Assembly: GCF_050948215.1 (NCBI RefSeq)
Contig: NW_027488948.1
Location: 62,001 to 126,000, forward strand
Reading direction: 5' to 3'
DNA length: 64,000 nt
DNA from: Halictus rubicundus
Lineage: Eukaryota > Arthropoda > Insecta > Hymenoptera > Halictidae
Shown one piece after another: positions 46,277 through 58,310 of this stretch (positions are counted from its first letter, which is position 1; the number at the start of each line of letters is the position of its first letter). A program made the position numbers and the translations under genes. The notes below the pieces were generated by a model. It was not told the DNA's origin. It searched no databases and saw only the letters and a program-made list of their open reading frames with translations.

Positions 46277-46905
46277 TGTTGCGTCGCCAACCCCAATCTC
46301 AGTCTGGGTTTACGCTGCGTCACTTTCGAGAAAGTCTCCTATTCCATCCTTAACAAATTTATGTCTTTACGACCAGGGTGCGACTGGTAAATGTCAGCGC
46401 ACTTTCATGGTCAAAATCCGCTCGACCGTACCGCTCTCGATGGCACGTGACGCAGCGTAGACCCACTTGTAGCGCCAGGGGGCCCGTAATTTATGGGACG
46501 GTTTCCAGACACGCGGGACTTGGTGTCGTCTTCCTTAGACGGACTCTGCCAAGTGTCTACCAGCTCGTGGGCGTTGCATAATGCCGAAAACCGCCCCCTA
46601 AATGCAATTATTGGTCCCCCACTATTCGAACCCTATCCGCGGAGGGAATCTATCTAGTCAACGTTCTTAAGATTCTTCTCCGTTCTCGTCAGATACCAAC
46701 GAAGTCTCGCCTCTGTATTATCGCTTCTTTTTTGCAATCACTTCGCTGTACAGTAACCATCCGCTTTCGTTAAATACATATATATTGTTACTAAACAGTG
46801 TTGTGACCATAACCCTACAACCAGCTTGCATACATCCTAAAGATTGTGCGAGCACGCGTCACATCGTAACTACCTCAATTTTACGACGTTGGTGACGCCA
46901 CAACA
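46277..46905 (+). repeat. BEL 5' LTR
   Basis: 629 bp; its terminal TGTTGCGTC and GACGCCACAACA are partly inverted. Drives transcription by analogy; no TATA box stands out. Confidence 0.92.
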
Positions 46906-46924
46906 TGGTCCTTCGAGCCGGATT
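46906..46924 (+). promoter_or_regulatory. BEL primer-binding site (tRNA-Tyr)
   Basis: TGGTCCTTCGAGCCGGATT directly follows the LTR and is complementary to the 3' end of tRNA-Tyr (…CCGGCTCGAAGGACCA, from memory). Confidence 0.75.
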
Positions 46925-47378
46925 AAAACCTGAACGAGCTTAAAATACAAACACCGAACGTATTCGACGAAGCTTGGTGCATTGATATTGCATTAATTGG
47001 GAAAGAGCTGCCGTGGAAGCGTAGCTGTTTCAATTTATATACCACTGGAGAAGAAGGCATCGAGGAGACGCAGCTGCCTAACAACAATTGGCAGATTGGG
47101 AAGGTGCTGCTCATCGGGAATCAACCCACAACACAGTCAACACCACGTCATTCTCTGAAGCAGAGGACATTGCTGTGGAAAAAGGTGCAACTTCTCTTCA
47201 ACACCATCTCGTCCGACATTCTCTACGAAGCAGCCATCGCATTCTCTACAACTTGTGAGGGCTGTAATATCATCGTTCGGTAAGCTCTGAATCACCTTTA
47301 ATATCCTTGTATAACTCTCGCAGTCCTTGACTCCATATCCATCTTCTTTAATATAGCCGAAATCATGTCGGAAAACAA
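46925..47378 (+). other. BEL 5' leader with a five-codon upstream ORF
   Basis: About 450 bases, no domain. Just before the main start is ATG TCG GAA AAC AAA TGA (about 47364), whose stop overlaps the main ATG at 47379. Confidence 0.55.
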
Positions 47379-50300
47379 ATGAAAACTCTTAAACGCCAGT
47401 GTGCATCAATTAAAGCTCAGCTAACGAGAATAAAAAATTCGCTGACTAGTTCTTTGGAGATATCCGCATTAAATGTACGAAAGTCTAAAATAACTGAACT
47501 TTACGATAACTTTCATAGTATAATTATCGAACTCGAAGCCCTTGACGAATCAGGCGATTACCAAAGCCATATTATCGAATTTGAAGACTCGTATTATGCT
47601 TGTGCGGAATCATTGGATAAATTACAAAATTCTAAAAATGCAGCGCCTTCGGAAAAGTCTGACACAAGGCGAAATAATGCAAACGATAACGTAAAGGGTA
47701 ATGGAATTTTACCGAAAATTAAATTACCGACATTTGATGGCAATCTTCTCGAATGGCAAAGTTTTCATGACTCTTTTCTATCGATGGTCCATGAAAACGA
47801 AGACTTATTATACGTGCAAAAATTTCATTATTTGAAGCACTCCTTGCGTGGAGAAATAGCAAGTGTTATCGATACGCTAAGCGCCTCCAAGGAAAATTAT
47901 TTGGTAGCATGGTCTATATTAGTAAAACGGTGTACTAAACCACGAAGAATCATACAGGCTCATTTAAAATCATTATTCGAATTGCCAAGCCTTACGCATG
48001 ATGATCCGGTAGCATTACGCTCGTTAATTACCGCAACGGAAAAACATGTAAATGCTCTAAAGGCTATTTCGGTACCAGTTCATAGTTGGAACGAAATACT
48101 GACTTACATAATCACTTCAAAATTAGATAAGACGACTCGCCGTGAATGGGATCGCTCTTTGAATGATCAGGATCTTCCGGAGCTTGACGATTTATTAAAT
48201 TTCCTTTTGAAATTTTCTCGTGACGATGCCGTTGTGCATTTGGAAAACCCACACGAAACAGGTAGGGCACAGCTACCTGCTAGGGCAAGCAATAAAGTCT
48301 TAAACCAGGAGCGCAGTTCTAGGTCGGGACATCAATCTTATGTTTCAACGCAAGAAAAAATCGTTAAATGTCAACTTTGCAGCAAATCGCATAACATTCA
48401 AAACTGTGAACGCTTTTTAAGTTTATCAATAAACGATCGCTTTAACGTTGCAAAGAACGCCAAATTATGCATTAATTGTTTAAAGGCTGGGCATTCGTGC
48501 AGCAAATGTTATTGTGGCACTTGTAAGAAATGTCAGCGCAAACATCATACCCTATTACATCGCACCGAAGATGTTAATAATAGTTTAGCATCTAATTCGT
48601 GCGCAGCTCCAGCCGAGCAATCGCATACGTCGCTAACTGCTTCTATTCCATCCGAAGTTTTGCTTTCTACGACACGCGCCTTTATACTGGACAATCAAAA
48701 TGTTCAACATGATTGCAGAATTTTATTAGACTCAGGATCACAAGTAAATTTTATAACCGAGGAATTAGCAAATAAATTAAAGTTACCTAAAACGAGCATT
48801 GATGTGCCAGTATTTGGCATAAATCAAGTGGAATCGCGTATTAAACATACCGTACGAACTACTATCGCATCCAAAACGTCTAATTATAAGGCACAAATAA
48901 GATTTTACACAATTCCACAAATTGCATGCTATTTGCCTACGCAACAAATCAACCGTTCTATTGTAAATATTCCGAAGAATATTCAGCTAGCTGATCCGGA
49001 ATATCATAAACCATCGAAAATAGATGCATTATTAGGCGCTGAATTATTTTATCAATTGCTGTCTGTTGGTCAAATTTATTTATTCAAAAAATCGCTTGTT
49101 TTACAAAAAACTGTTATGGGGTGGATTTTGTCTGGAACAATTCCTTCCAACAAGCCCGCTTTGAATTCGATAAAATGCCATTTATCTACTTCATCTATAG
49201 ATGACCAAATCGCCAAATTCTGGGAACTTGAGGAGTATCCTACAGAAAAAATTGCTTCTAAAGAGGAAGAATTATGTGAATCTCATTTCCGAGAACATAC
49301 AAGTCGCAATTCTTCAGGACGTTATATCGTACGTTTACCATTTGCACCAAACAAATCGAACCTAGGAACTTCTTATGAAATAGCCTTGAAGAGATTTTAC
49401 AATTTAGAAAAACGTCTGATTCAAAATACTGCTTTAAAGCAAGAGTATTCAAGGTTCATAGAGGAATATCGAGTCTTAGGCCATATGACTGATATTTCCA
49501 AAAATGATTGCAGGAAAGACGGTTATTATTTGCCTCACCACCCTGTATTCAAACAATCCAGTCTAACTACAAAACTTAGGGTAGTTTTTGACGCTTCTGC
49601 CATCACTTCGAATGGGCTCTCTTTAAATGATGTTTTATTAGTAGGGCCTACAATACAGGATGGTCTATTCTCTCTCCTAGTACGCTTTCGTTTACATAAT
49701 TATGTCTTGACCGCTGACATTGAGAAAATGTATCGGCAAGTACTCGTGCATCAGGATGATGCAGCTTATCAAAAGATCCTGTGGCGTGAAAATATAAACG
49801 AACAAATAAAAACCTTTAGACTTGACACTGTTACGTATGGTACAGCATCAGCATCGTTCCTCGCGATACGCGCTCTGCAGCAATTAGTGCAAGATGAGGG
49901 AAGGCCTTATCCATTAGCATCTAAATCCATTGTCAATGACTTTTATGTAGACGATCTATTAACCGGAGCGTCCACCTATGAAGAAGCTGTCAAATTACGA
50001 GACGAATTGATAAAACTTACAAGCAAAGCTAAATTTCATTTAAGGCAATGGGCCTCGAACGAGACGTCCTTACTTAAGGATTTAGTGGACAAATCTTTAA
50101 AGGACACACACGAAATAAATTCTAATTCAATTGTCAAGACGCTCGGTGTGCTTTGGAACTCATCTACCGACGTTATTACATATTCGACAAACATGAATAC
50201 TAGCAACTCTCGTATTACAAAAAGAACAATTTTGTCAAGTACAGCGCAATTATTTGACCCACTAGGTTTATTAGGGCCTGTCATTGTTAAAGCCAAAATG

Positions 50301-52491
50301 ATCATGCAGGATTTATGGAAGGCTAAACTAGATTGGGATGAATCTGTCCCACAACATATATACTCAGATTGGGAAGATTACAAACAGCAATTGTCGTGCC
50401 TATCACAATTTAAAATGCCACGAAAAATTATTGCAACAGCGGCATCGGAAATCCAACTTCACGGATTTTGCGATGCCAGCGAAAAGGCTTACGGTGCCTG
50501 CATATATATCCGTTCTCGACAAGCAGATGGTAGTACTACCGTCCGTTTAATAGCATCCAAATCGCGCGTGGCTCCCTTGAACTCAACTACAATTCCAAGA
50601 TTAGAATTGTGCGCTGCAGTATTGTTATCAAAATTATACGTAAATGTAAAAAGGGCGCTCAGCATACAATTTAATTACACAAGGCTCTGGACGGATTCGA
50701 CAATTGTCTTATGTTGGATCAATACATCGTCGAACACTTTAAAAACTTTCGTAGCCAATCGTGTGTCAAAGATACAAGCCGTTACACAATCGAATGACTG
50801 GCGACATGTACCTTCGCAACAAAATCCAGCAGATGCTATTTCGCGTGGTCAAAATCCAATAGAATTTCTAAACAATGAATTATGGATTCAAGGTCCTTCA
50901 TGGTTACATCAATCAGAGGACGCATGGCCATTGTCACCAATGCCTTCAGCGAAGGTACCCGAATTACGGACAATTACTGCATTAACGATAAATTGCAATA
51001 ACGAACTATTTCTTCGATTTTCGTCCTTTGTAATGCTAAAGCGAGTTATAGCTTATTGTTATAGATTTTATAATAATGCCTCCAAAAAGTACATTCGACA
51101 TGGCAAGATTAATGTTGAAGAATTAAATCATGCACACGATCAAATAATAAAGACGTTACAGCACGAACATTTCAAGAGAGAAATAGATGCGTTGAACTCG
51201 GGCAAGACACTTGACAAACGCAGCAAAATTCTTAATTTAAATCCTTTTTTGGATGAGCAAGGGATTCTTCGTGTAGGCGGAAGATTGCATCATTCGCTTT
51301 TAGATTACAATCAAAAACATCCGATTTTGTTACCGCGAACACACCATGTTACCAAATTAATCATTCGCGAGCATCATATTAAAAATTATCATAGCGGTGT
51401 GCAATCCACATTAAATGTAGTCCGAGAAAGGTATTGGATCATCGATGGAAAAAATTTTACACGTCATATAATCCGGAAGTGTATTAGATGTCAGAGGGCT
51501 CGCCCTTCGGACATGAACTATATTATGGGAAATTTGCCAAAAAATCGCGTACAACAAAGCAGGCCATTTGAAATTTCGGGTGTAGATTATTGTGGACCCT
51601 TATTTGTCAAGGAAAAGAAATTTCGAAATCGCGGAAAGATAAAGGCATATGTTTGCGTATTCGTATGCTTTGCAACAAAGGCAGCACACATGGAATTGGT
51701 CAGTGATTTGACCACGGAATCGTTTATAGCCTGTCTGAAACGTTTTTTTTCTCGACGTGGTAAATCACGTCATATTTATTCTGATAATGCTACTAATTTT
51801 GTGGGCGCGAACAATGAGCTAAAGAATCTCCTTGATTTCTTAAAAAATGAAACATTTGTTCATAGGGTGACACAATATTTGACAAACGAAGGTGTCACGT
51901 GGCATCCCCCCCCCCCCCCCGCGATCACCCCACTTCGGTGGCCTGTGGGAAGCCTTAGTCAAGTCCTTTAAGCATCATTTGATTCGAACTGTTGGTGATC
52001 AATTGTTCACATATGAACAATTAAATACCTATATAATTGAAATTGAGGCGATATTAAATTCCAGACCGCTAACTCCTATGTCTTCAGATCCAAACGACAC
52101 ATCTGCCCTCACCCCTGCACACTTCCTAATAGGTGATTCGCTAAAGAGCATACCTGAGCATGATTTACAGCATGTATCCTCTAATAAGTTGTCAACATGG
52201 CAACACATCCAAAGGGTGAAGCAGCATTTTTGGGCGAGATGGCATAAGGAATATGTAAACCAACTCAGTATACGTAGCAAATGGCGAACATCATCATCGC
52301 AGCAGCCAAGGATTGGGGACCTTGTAATCTTGAAGGAAGACAACCTTCCACCAATGCAATGGCACTTGGGACGGATTATCGAACTCCATCCCGGTGATGA
52401 TAACGTTATACGAGTTGTGACCGTAAAAACTATGAGCGGAACATACAAACGTAGTGTTAAGCGAGTATGCCCACTCCTTATGGACTCTTAA
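47379..52491 (+). pseudogene. BEL/Pao gag-pol polyprotein, one frameshift at a C-run
   Basis: The ATG at 47379 opens 1530 residues. Order: Gag with coiled N-terminus and DUF1759-like region; zinc knuckles around residues 330-400 (CINCLKAGHSCSKC at 364-377); aspartic protease with LDSGSQVNF (D451); reverse transcriptase with YVDD (856-859); RNase H (GFCDASEKAYGA); integrase zinc finger (H, H, CIRC); and integrase core with GVDYCG and SDNATNF. A run of 15 C at 51906-51920 shifts the frame. The continuation (51892-52491) has FGGLWEA, which carries the catalytic E, and the usual C-terminal end LHPGDDNVIRVVTVKT. Without the shift the protein would be complete at about 1700 residues. The C-run could be a true mutation or a length error. 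Confidence 0.93.
51906..51920 (+). repeat. 15-base C-run causing the BEL frameshift
   Basis: Homopolymer inside integrase between the second D and the E of the catalytic triad. One base more or less changes the frame. Confidence 0.9.
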
Positions 52492-52823
52492 TTATACTAT
52501 AGTGTACTTATATCCGTTTGCGTTTGTGATACTTATTATTCTTCGTATTTTTATGGCTATGATATTCATTCTTTAAACATTAACATTACTTTAGATCTAC
52601 TTAGATTACTTTAGATATACTACTTTTTGCGTTACGTATATTATCAACTTCAAGGTAGTTCGCAGTTACTGCAGTTATGATCGTGTTTTATACTCAACAA
52701 TCGCCTACATTTTAGATACCGCCTTAAATTCCTTTTATATTGTTTGCATTCTTGTTGATATCTTGTAAACCTATTATTCCACATTTTGCCTTTTACAAAC
52801 GTGTGCAATTGAACTAAATAGTT
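52492..52823 (+). other. BEL 3' untranslated region
   Basis: AT-rich 330 bases between the pol stop and the polypurine tract; no env-like frame. Confidence 0.6.
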
Positions 52824-52837
52824 CAAGGGGGGCGGCG
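52824..52837 (+). promoter_or_regulatory. BEL polypurine tract
   Basis: CAAGGGGGGCGGCG abuts the 3' LTR; G-rich as expected for plus-strand priming, with an odd CGGCG tail. Confidence 0.65.
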
Positions 52838-53466
52838 TGTTGCGTCGCCAACCCCAATCTCAGTCTGGGTTTACGCTGCGTCACTTTCGAGAAAGTCTCC
52901 TATTCCATCCTTAACAAATTTATGTCTTTACGACCAGGGTGCTACTGGTAAATGTCAGCGCACTTTCATGGTCAAAATCCGCTCGACCGTACCGCTCTCG
53001 ATGGCACGTGAAGCAGCGTAGACCCACTTGTAGCGCCAGGGGGCCCGTAATTTATGGGACGGTTTCCAGACACGCGGGACTTGGTGTCGTCTTCCTTAGA
53101 CGGACTCTGCCAAGTGTCTACCAGCTCGTGGGCGTTGCATAATGCCGAAAACCGCCCCCTAAATGCAATTATTGGTCCCCCACTATTCGAACCCTATCCG
53201 CGGAGGGAATCTATCTAGTCAACGTTCTTAAGATTCTTCTCCGTTCTCGTCAGATACCAACGAAGTCTCGCCTCTGTATTATCGCTTCTTTTTTGCAATC
53301 ACTTCACTGTACAGTAACCATCCGCTTTCGTTAAATACATATATATTGTTACTAAACAGTGTTGTGACCATAACCCTACAACCAGCTTGCATACATCCTA
53401 AAGATTGTGCGAGCACGCGTCACATCGTAACTACCTCAATTTTACGACGTTGGTGACGCCACAACA
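52838..53466 (+). repeat. BEL 3' LTR
   Basis: Partner of 46277-46905, same length. Confidence 0.92.
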
Positions 53467-53601
53467 GTAGCTAAAGAAGGTGGCGCAGTTTTACCTCGGT
53501 TATATATAGCATTTCAGAAGAACACGAATATTTTCAAACATTTCTATTGAATGTTAGGGTGAGAGAGGGGGAAACGTAAAGTGTCTTAAGAATGTATAAA
53601 C

Positions 53602-54123
53602 AAAGTTGGGCAAAAATTTATTTTAAAATTTCGAATACAAATAAATGAAATCTATTTTTTATTCGAACTCGTTTCTCTCGGATACATATTCACCACAGTC
53701 TATCCGTCGGATACTTTTCACGATTTTCATTTGACGTCCGTGGGTCATCCGAATTGCGGAGCAACGGCTATGCGTATCCGATGCCTCTAGCGGCGAGATT
53801 TTTGATTTGAGAGAATGTATCCGAAGATACAGCTGATGAGTTGCAAAGTATCTTTGATTTTTATTCGATAGTTTTTAGCAGCGCCCCCATGTATTCGACG
53901 GTCAATTTCGGCAGATACTCGCAACTCAGAATGTATCTTTGATTTTCGACGTACGATTTTTGCGTGGCCTTGAGATTTATTCGGATGCTCGATGTAGGGA
54001 AGATGATTTATTCGATTTTTTATTCGAGACGAGCATGAGGAATAAATGAAAATCAAATGTATCTTTTATTCGAAATTGTATTCGAAGTTCGGATAAAAGA
54101 ACGAGCGACGTTGCCAAGTCATA
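53602..54123. mobile_element. hAT-like MITE, diverged
   Basis: One side reads AAAGTTGGGCAAAAATTTAT then TTCGAATACAAATAAATG. The other side, inverted, reads GACTTGGCAAC then AATACAATTTCGAATAAAAG. The wording resembles the hAT ends at 5802 (TTGGGCAAAATATTTA, TTCGAATAA). Too short to encode transposase. Ends and target duplication are uncertain. Confidence 0.45.
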
Positions 54124-54183
54124 ATACTTACGTTGTAATATGCAAGTACGTACTATGGTATAGTGACTCCCATTAATATTCAA

Positions 54184-54494
54184 ACACTATTTATTAATTA
54201 AACGATTGTTTAAACCAATGAATTTGTATTATTTAAACGAATGTTTACATAGGTAAATGTTTATTATTTAAATGACTGTTTAATAAATGAATTTTTATTA
54301 TTTAATCAGATCTTTCAACCGATACATTTTTATTACTTAAACGATTGTTTAAACAAATAAATTTTTATTATTGAAACAAATGTTTAAACCAATACATTTT
54401 TATTATTTAAACAATTGTTTAAACAAATAAAGTTTTATTATTTAAACAATTGTTTAAACAAATACATTTTTATTACTTAAACGGTTGTTTAAAC
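54184..54494 (+). repeat. 35-bp AT-rich minisatellite
   Basis: Eight to nine imperfect units of TTTTTATTATTTAAACAATTGTTTAAACAAATACA type. The palindromic GTTTAAAC recurs at about 54347, 54382, 54417, 54452 and 54488. The Gypsy element inserted at its right edge. Confidence 0.85.
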
Positions 54495-56236
54495 TGTGAC
54501 GTTGCAATTTTGGCGACGCCACTTCTTCGTATTTCCGCGAACGGCGAAGGGACCGGGCTGCCGTTGGCGCCAATTACGACTGTTCGAACGGGCAGGAGGT
54601 GCTCCCCGAGGAAGTACAAAATCACCCCGGGATACAAAATAACGAATTTCCGCGCGCCGAGTATGGCACATTCGCAGGAATACTCGACGATGGCGACCCA
54701 GGAGGACCAGGAAACCCGGTACCGGTAACTTCTTCGGATGGGACGAGACACCGAGAGGCGAGCTGCAGGACGAGGACCCCCCTCACCGAACATCCAGACA
54801 TTTTGTCGCGGTCCTGCCGCCGCCTCACCTCAGCCACTTGAAAGGGGTCCCGGCGGGGGTGGTGTAAGCGGACCCATCGGGGCAGATCGCGAATCTGCCT
54901 CCTTTCGCGATTCGGGAAAGAATTTCCCAAGAGGGTTCGGGGCCCGCGTATTCCTCGAGTATACGATCCTGTGCTCCCGGAAACTCGCGAGAGGCGCGCC
55001 CCATTAGGGAAAAATCGGCACTAGGACGAGGAGTGGGGATACCTAGTCCTCGCGACCGAACTACGAATTCCGAAGGATCACTGTCGTGGTACCTCCCGCT
55101 TGAATACGTCACGTTACGAAGTTCCGAGTCTCGCGTTCCGACGATAAACGCTCGCGCCCCGCGTGTTCCGTGTTCCCAAAACGCCCGTGTTTCCGGCCAT
55201 CCGATCACGAGATTTCGCCAACGTTCCGGACTAGGAGCTTTTGGACGAGGGGCAATAATCCGGAGAATTAGAGACTTCTGAATTGACCGTCCCAATCCCG
55301 AACTACGGAAACGGTAAGTCCGCGCAGTGGTCCTTCTGTCCGACCCTTCTTGGGGCGTTTTATTCTCGCGAGTTGGTTCGAAAATTTCGCGGGGGAGCGA
55401 GGCGGGTGTTCCCCGTCGCGTTCTCCAGGTTTCGCGCGCCGAGACGGGCCACCGTCTCGAGCGATATCCCTCACGCCGAACCGTCGGCGTTTTGAGACAA
55501 CCGGTAAAAGGCCCTTCGCGACGTCTTCCTCGGGGGAATCCGTCCCAGTCGTAATTGGAAAAGGGATCGATCGTACCGCGTAATTACATCTGCGCCGTTC
55601 CGAACATCGTGTATGCGTTCCGTATGTCCGTGCGAGAAAACCGCGACAGTCCCCTTGTTATCGCGCCGACCACCAGCGTGCCGCGAGATTCCGTTCCGAC
55701 GGACGGAATACGGTACCGTATTACCGTACTCGTGCGGAGAATCACGTTTTAACGAATGACCACGCGCGGCGAGTCTTCCACCTTCTCGCAATAATTGTAC
55801 AAAGAGCGCGGGCTCTCGGGTGCGGCCACGTGGCCGGGTGCTTGTAAACGACCCGATTTTATAATAAAAGACCTAATAGAGCCGACGTCATCTCTCGTTA
55901 TTACAACCTGCGCGATCCGCCCTGCCGTGAGGGCTGCCCCCGTTATCCCGTGTCCGAACCATTGGCCCCTTTCGCGTTTTCCGTCGTTCCGCGCATCTCG
56001 GAGATTCCCTCCGCGGATTTCGCGTGGCACCCTTCCGGTGCCTGGCGCCCGAGCAGAAGGCTCATGTAACGTAATTTCGTCGTGCGTTATTTTCCGGGGA
56101 AATTTCCGAGATCGCTTTGTACCGGGAGGACCGTGCATCGCCACGGCCGAGCGCGGCCCGGCCTACGAGCCTATAAATTCCCGGAGTCGTCCCCGATTCC
56201 CGTCCTAACACGCGGCGAAAAAGGGACGACGTTACA
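54495..56236 (+). repeat. Gypsy 5' LTR (1742 bp)
   Basis: Begins TGTGACGTTGCAATTTTGGC and ends GACGACGTTACA; unusually long for a Gypsy LTR. Many overlapping open frames on both strands reflect high GC content and no domain supports any of them. Confidence 0.92.
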
Positions 56237-56239
56237 AAT

Positions 56240-56257
56240 TGGCGCCCGAACAGGGAC
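56240..56257 (+). promoter_or_regulatory. Gypsy primer-binding site (tRNA-Lys)
   Basis: TGGCGCCCGAACAGGGAC, three bases after the LTR, is the standard 18-base complement of a tRNA-Lys 3' end used by many retroelements. Confidence 0.88.
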
Positions 56258-56930
56258 CTCTCTCTCGAAAGGGCTCTTCCCGAGAAAGGAGAGAGGCACG
56301 GTAATAGCGACGGACTCGCGCAGGAGATTCCGTGATTCGCGAATTCGGGGAAACTGTCGCGGGACGCTTAGGCTACGGTCGATCCAAATTCCGACGACGA
56401 ACCAACTCGACAGAACGAAAATTGTGTAAAATTTTAGTGTGTAGCATTTGTGTTAATTTATTATATATCATTTGGTGTACGTGGAGTGTACGTTTGAGGT
56501 GGCTGGGCTAAGAAAGTGCCCCGTGTTTCCCGCTAGCGATTTACGTGTAATTCCAGTAGGTTGTTTTTTGTTTTTTTTTGTTGTTTTTCTTTCTTTCATA
56601 TCGCGTAGCGACCGGAACGCGTAAATAGGGATAATAGGTTCCCCGTTAGGGTCGGTTGGAGCGATACGAAAGCGAGAAGTAAATATCGCGAACAATAATT
56701 GTTTACGCGACGCGATTCCGACACCGATTATTGTTGAAAGATAATCGCTTGGGTTTGAATGGCAGGTCGGTTGGGATAGCGAGTTCGGACGGGGTTCAAT
56801 AGTAACCGTCGTAAACGCGTAAACATTCCGAACGACCGCGCGCCCCTGCCGTCGCGTGTTTACGACTTCGAACGCGGGCATACCAACGGTCGCGCTTTGT
56901 TTGGGTTACGGTTCGTAGAAATTCTCGAGA
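56258..56930 (+). other. Gypsy 5' leader
   Basis: About 670 bases with no open frame of interest; a T-rich stretch lies at 56567-56592. It probably carries RNA packaging signals, which I cannot locate by eye. Confidence 0.6.
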
Positions 56931-58310
56931 ATGTTGGCGGACGAGGAGCGTTCAGATTACGAAGAGTGTTCGGGCGAAGACGGGGGAAGGGATGCGTGGC
57001 CACCCCTAGGGGACGGACGTAAAACAGACCTCCCGGAGAAATTCGAACATTTTCCGGAAAATACGAAATCGGCCCTAAATCTGCCGAGGGGCCCATTGTA
57101 CCGCACAATGGCGACCCTCCCCGTACCGACCCCTCGACACTCTCGGGAAGCGGATTTGCACCGTCCCACCCGCACGAACGAAACTGGCACCGGCTGGGCC
57201 GTGCCCTTGGGGACGCGAAAGCCTGCGGCGTACGAGGTCATGCGCGACTGGCGTTTGCATTTTTCCGGGGCGCCCGGAGAGGATCCCGAGGCGTTCCTGA
57301 CGCGTTTAGATCGCATGCGGGGATGCGCCGATTTAGATGAGCGCGACCTCCTACGCTGCTTGCCGATGTGTCTCTCCGGCATGGCCGCCCACTGGTATGA
57401 GACCAGCAGCGAATTCCGTACGTGGGATCAGTTCGTGCGCGCGTGGCGGGAAAATTACGTTGGTCCCGATTACCAGGAACGCCTGGAACGCGAACTCTTA
57501 ACGCGAAGGCAGGGCCGCGACGAACCGGTCCGGGATTACGTGACCCTTATGCGGGTCATGATGAAACGGCTCGCGACACCGTGGTCAGAGTCTAAACGAA
57601 TCGACACTGTATATTGGGGGGCAAGGGAGGAATTGCGCGCCGTGGTGTCCCTACGGTTGGCAGCCTCGCTGGAGGATCTCGAAAGGGAACTCCGAGAAGC
57701 CGAGGTTCGCCTCCGTCCCGCCGACCCGGCCCCGTACCGTACTCCGGGAAAGAGTTATGCGGAATTCGCGTACGATCCGCGAAGATACCACCCGCGGACC
57801 GGGGGCAACCCTAAAAACTCAGATCCGGTACCCCCTCGATACGAGCGTGTAAATATGGTGAGCGAGGAGCGGGGGGAGTCGCGCGGCGAACCGTGGTATG
57901 AGTCCGGGCCCTCTCGTCCCCGCAACCCCCGGGAGGCCCTATCGGAGAATACCGCCGTAAGGCGAGCCGTCTCGCCCGCAGAGAGATCACGGGAAGGGCC
58001 GAACAATACCGAGCGCACCCGACCGCGGTCCGATATGCTTCGTCCCGCCGAGCGCCGGGGAACGGCGACGAACACCGACTCCCGCCGAGCCGTTGTGCCG
58101 TCGGACAAACAACCGTCGGCCAACGACACGTGTTGGAATTGCCGTCGACCAGGCCACAGGTCCCGGGTCTGTCCCCAACAATTACGAATTCATTGCTTTG
58201 GGTGTGGGCGACCAGGGGTACGAGTTCCGGATTGTCCGCGTTGCGGCCCGGGGTCGGAAAACCGGCGGAGGAGCCGCTCGGGGGAACCGGGGCGGCTCCA
58301 ATCCCGTTAA
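56931..58310 (+). CDS. Gypsy Gag (capsid and nucleocapsid)
   Basis: 459 residues from the ATG at 56931. An acidic N-terminus (DEERSDYEECSGEDGG) is followed by a capsid-type retrotrans_gag region, about residues 100-260 (DWRLHFSGAPGEDPEAFLTRL; AAHWYETSSEFRTWDQFV; YVTLMRVMMKRLA). Then a disordered R/P-rich linker, and two zinc knuckles: a proper CCHC at 401-414 (CWNCRRPGHRSRVC) and a second at 422-435 (CFGCGRPGVRVPDC) where V replaces H. A CPRCGP tail follows. Gag forms the particle and packs element RNA. Pol overlaps in the -1 frame from 58130. The stop is TAA at 58308. Confidence 0.92.
   Translation: MLADEERSDYEECSGEDGGRDAWPPLGDGRKTDLPEKFEHFPENTKSALNLPRGPLYRTMATLPVPTPRHSREADLHRPTRTNETGTGWAVPLGTRKPAAYEVMRDWRLHFSGAPGEDPEAFLTRLDRMRGCADLDERDLLRCLPMCLSGMAAHWYETSSEFRTWDQFVRAWRENYVGPDYQERLERELLTRRQGRDEPVRDYVTLMRVMMKRLATPWSESKRIDTVYWGAREELRAVVSLRLAASLEDLERELREAEVRLRPADPAPYRTPGKSYAEFAYDPRRYHPRTGGNPKNSDPVPPRYERVNMVSEERGESRGEPWYESGPSRPRNPREALSENTAVRRAVSPAERSREGPNNTERTRPRSDMLRPAERRGTATNTDSRRAVVPSDKQPSANDTCWNCRRPGHRSRVCPQQLRIHCFGCGRPGVRVPDCPRCGPGSENRRRSRSGEPGRLQSR

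Larger units (their letters stand above)
46277..53466 (+). mobile_element. BEL/Pao LTR retrotransposon, full length
   Basis: The 7190-bp element has 629-bp LTRs at 46277-46905 and 52838-53466 (TGTTGCG...CAACA) and a 5-bp target duplication GTAGC (46272-46276 and 53467-53471). The LTRs show about three differences by eye (CG/CT near 46382, C/A near 46450, G/A near 46745), under one percent, so insertion is recent. One long gag-pol frame is interrupted late by a C-run frameshift. Domain order protease, reverse transcriptase, RNase H, integrase, and gag fused to pol, define BEL/Pao. Confidence 0.95.

Noticed and set aside
54825..55295. 156-codon frame in the Gypsy LTR as a gene
   Set aside because: It lies in a GC-rich LTR where many frames on both strands are open, and repeats only because the LTR repeats.
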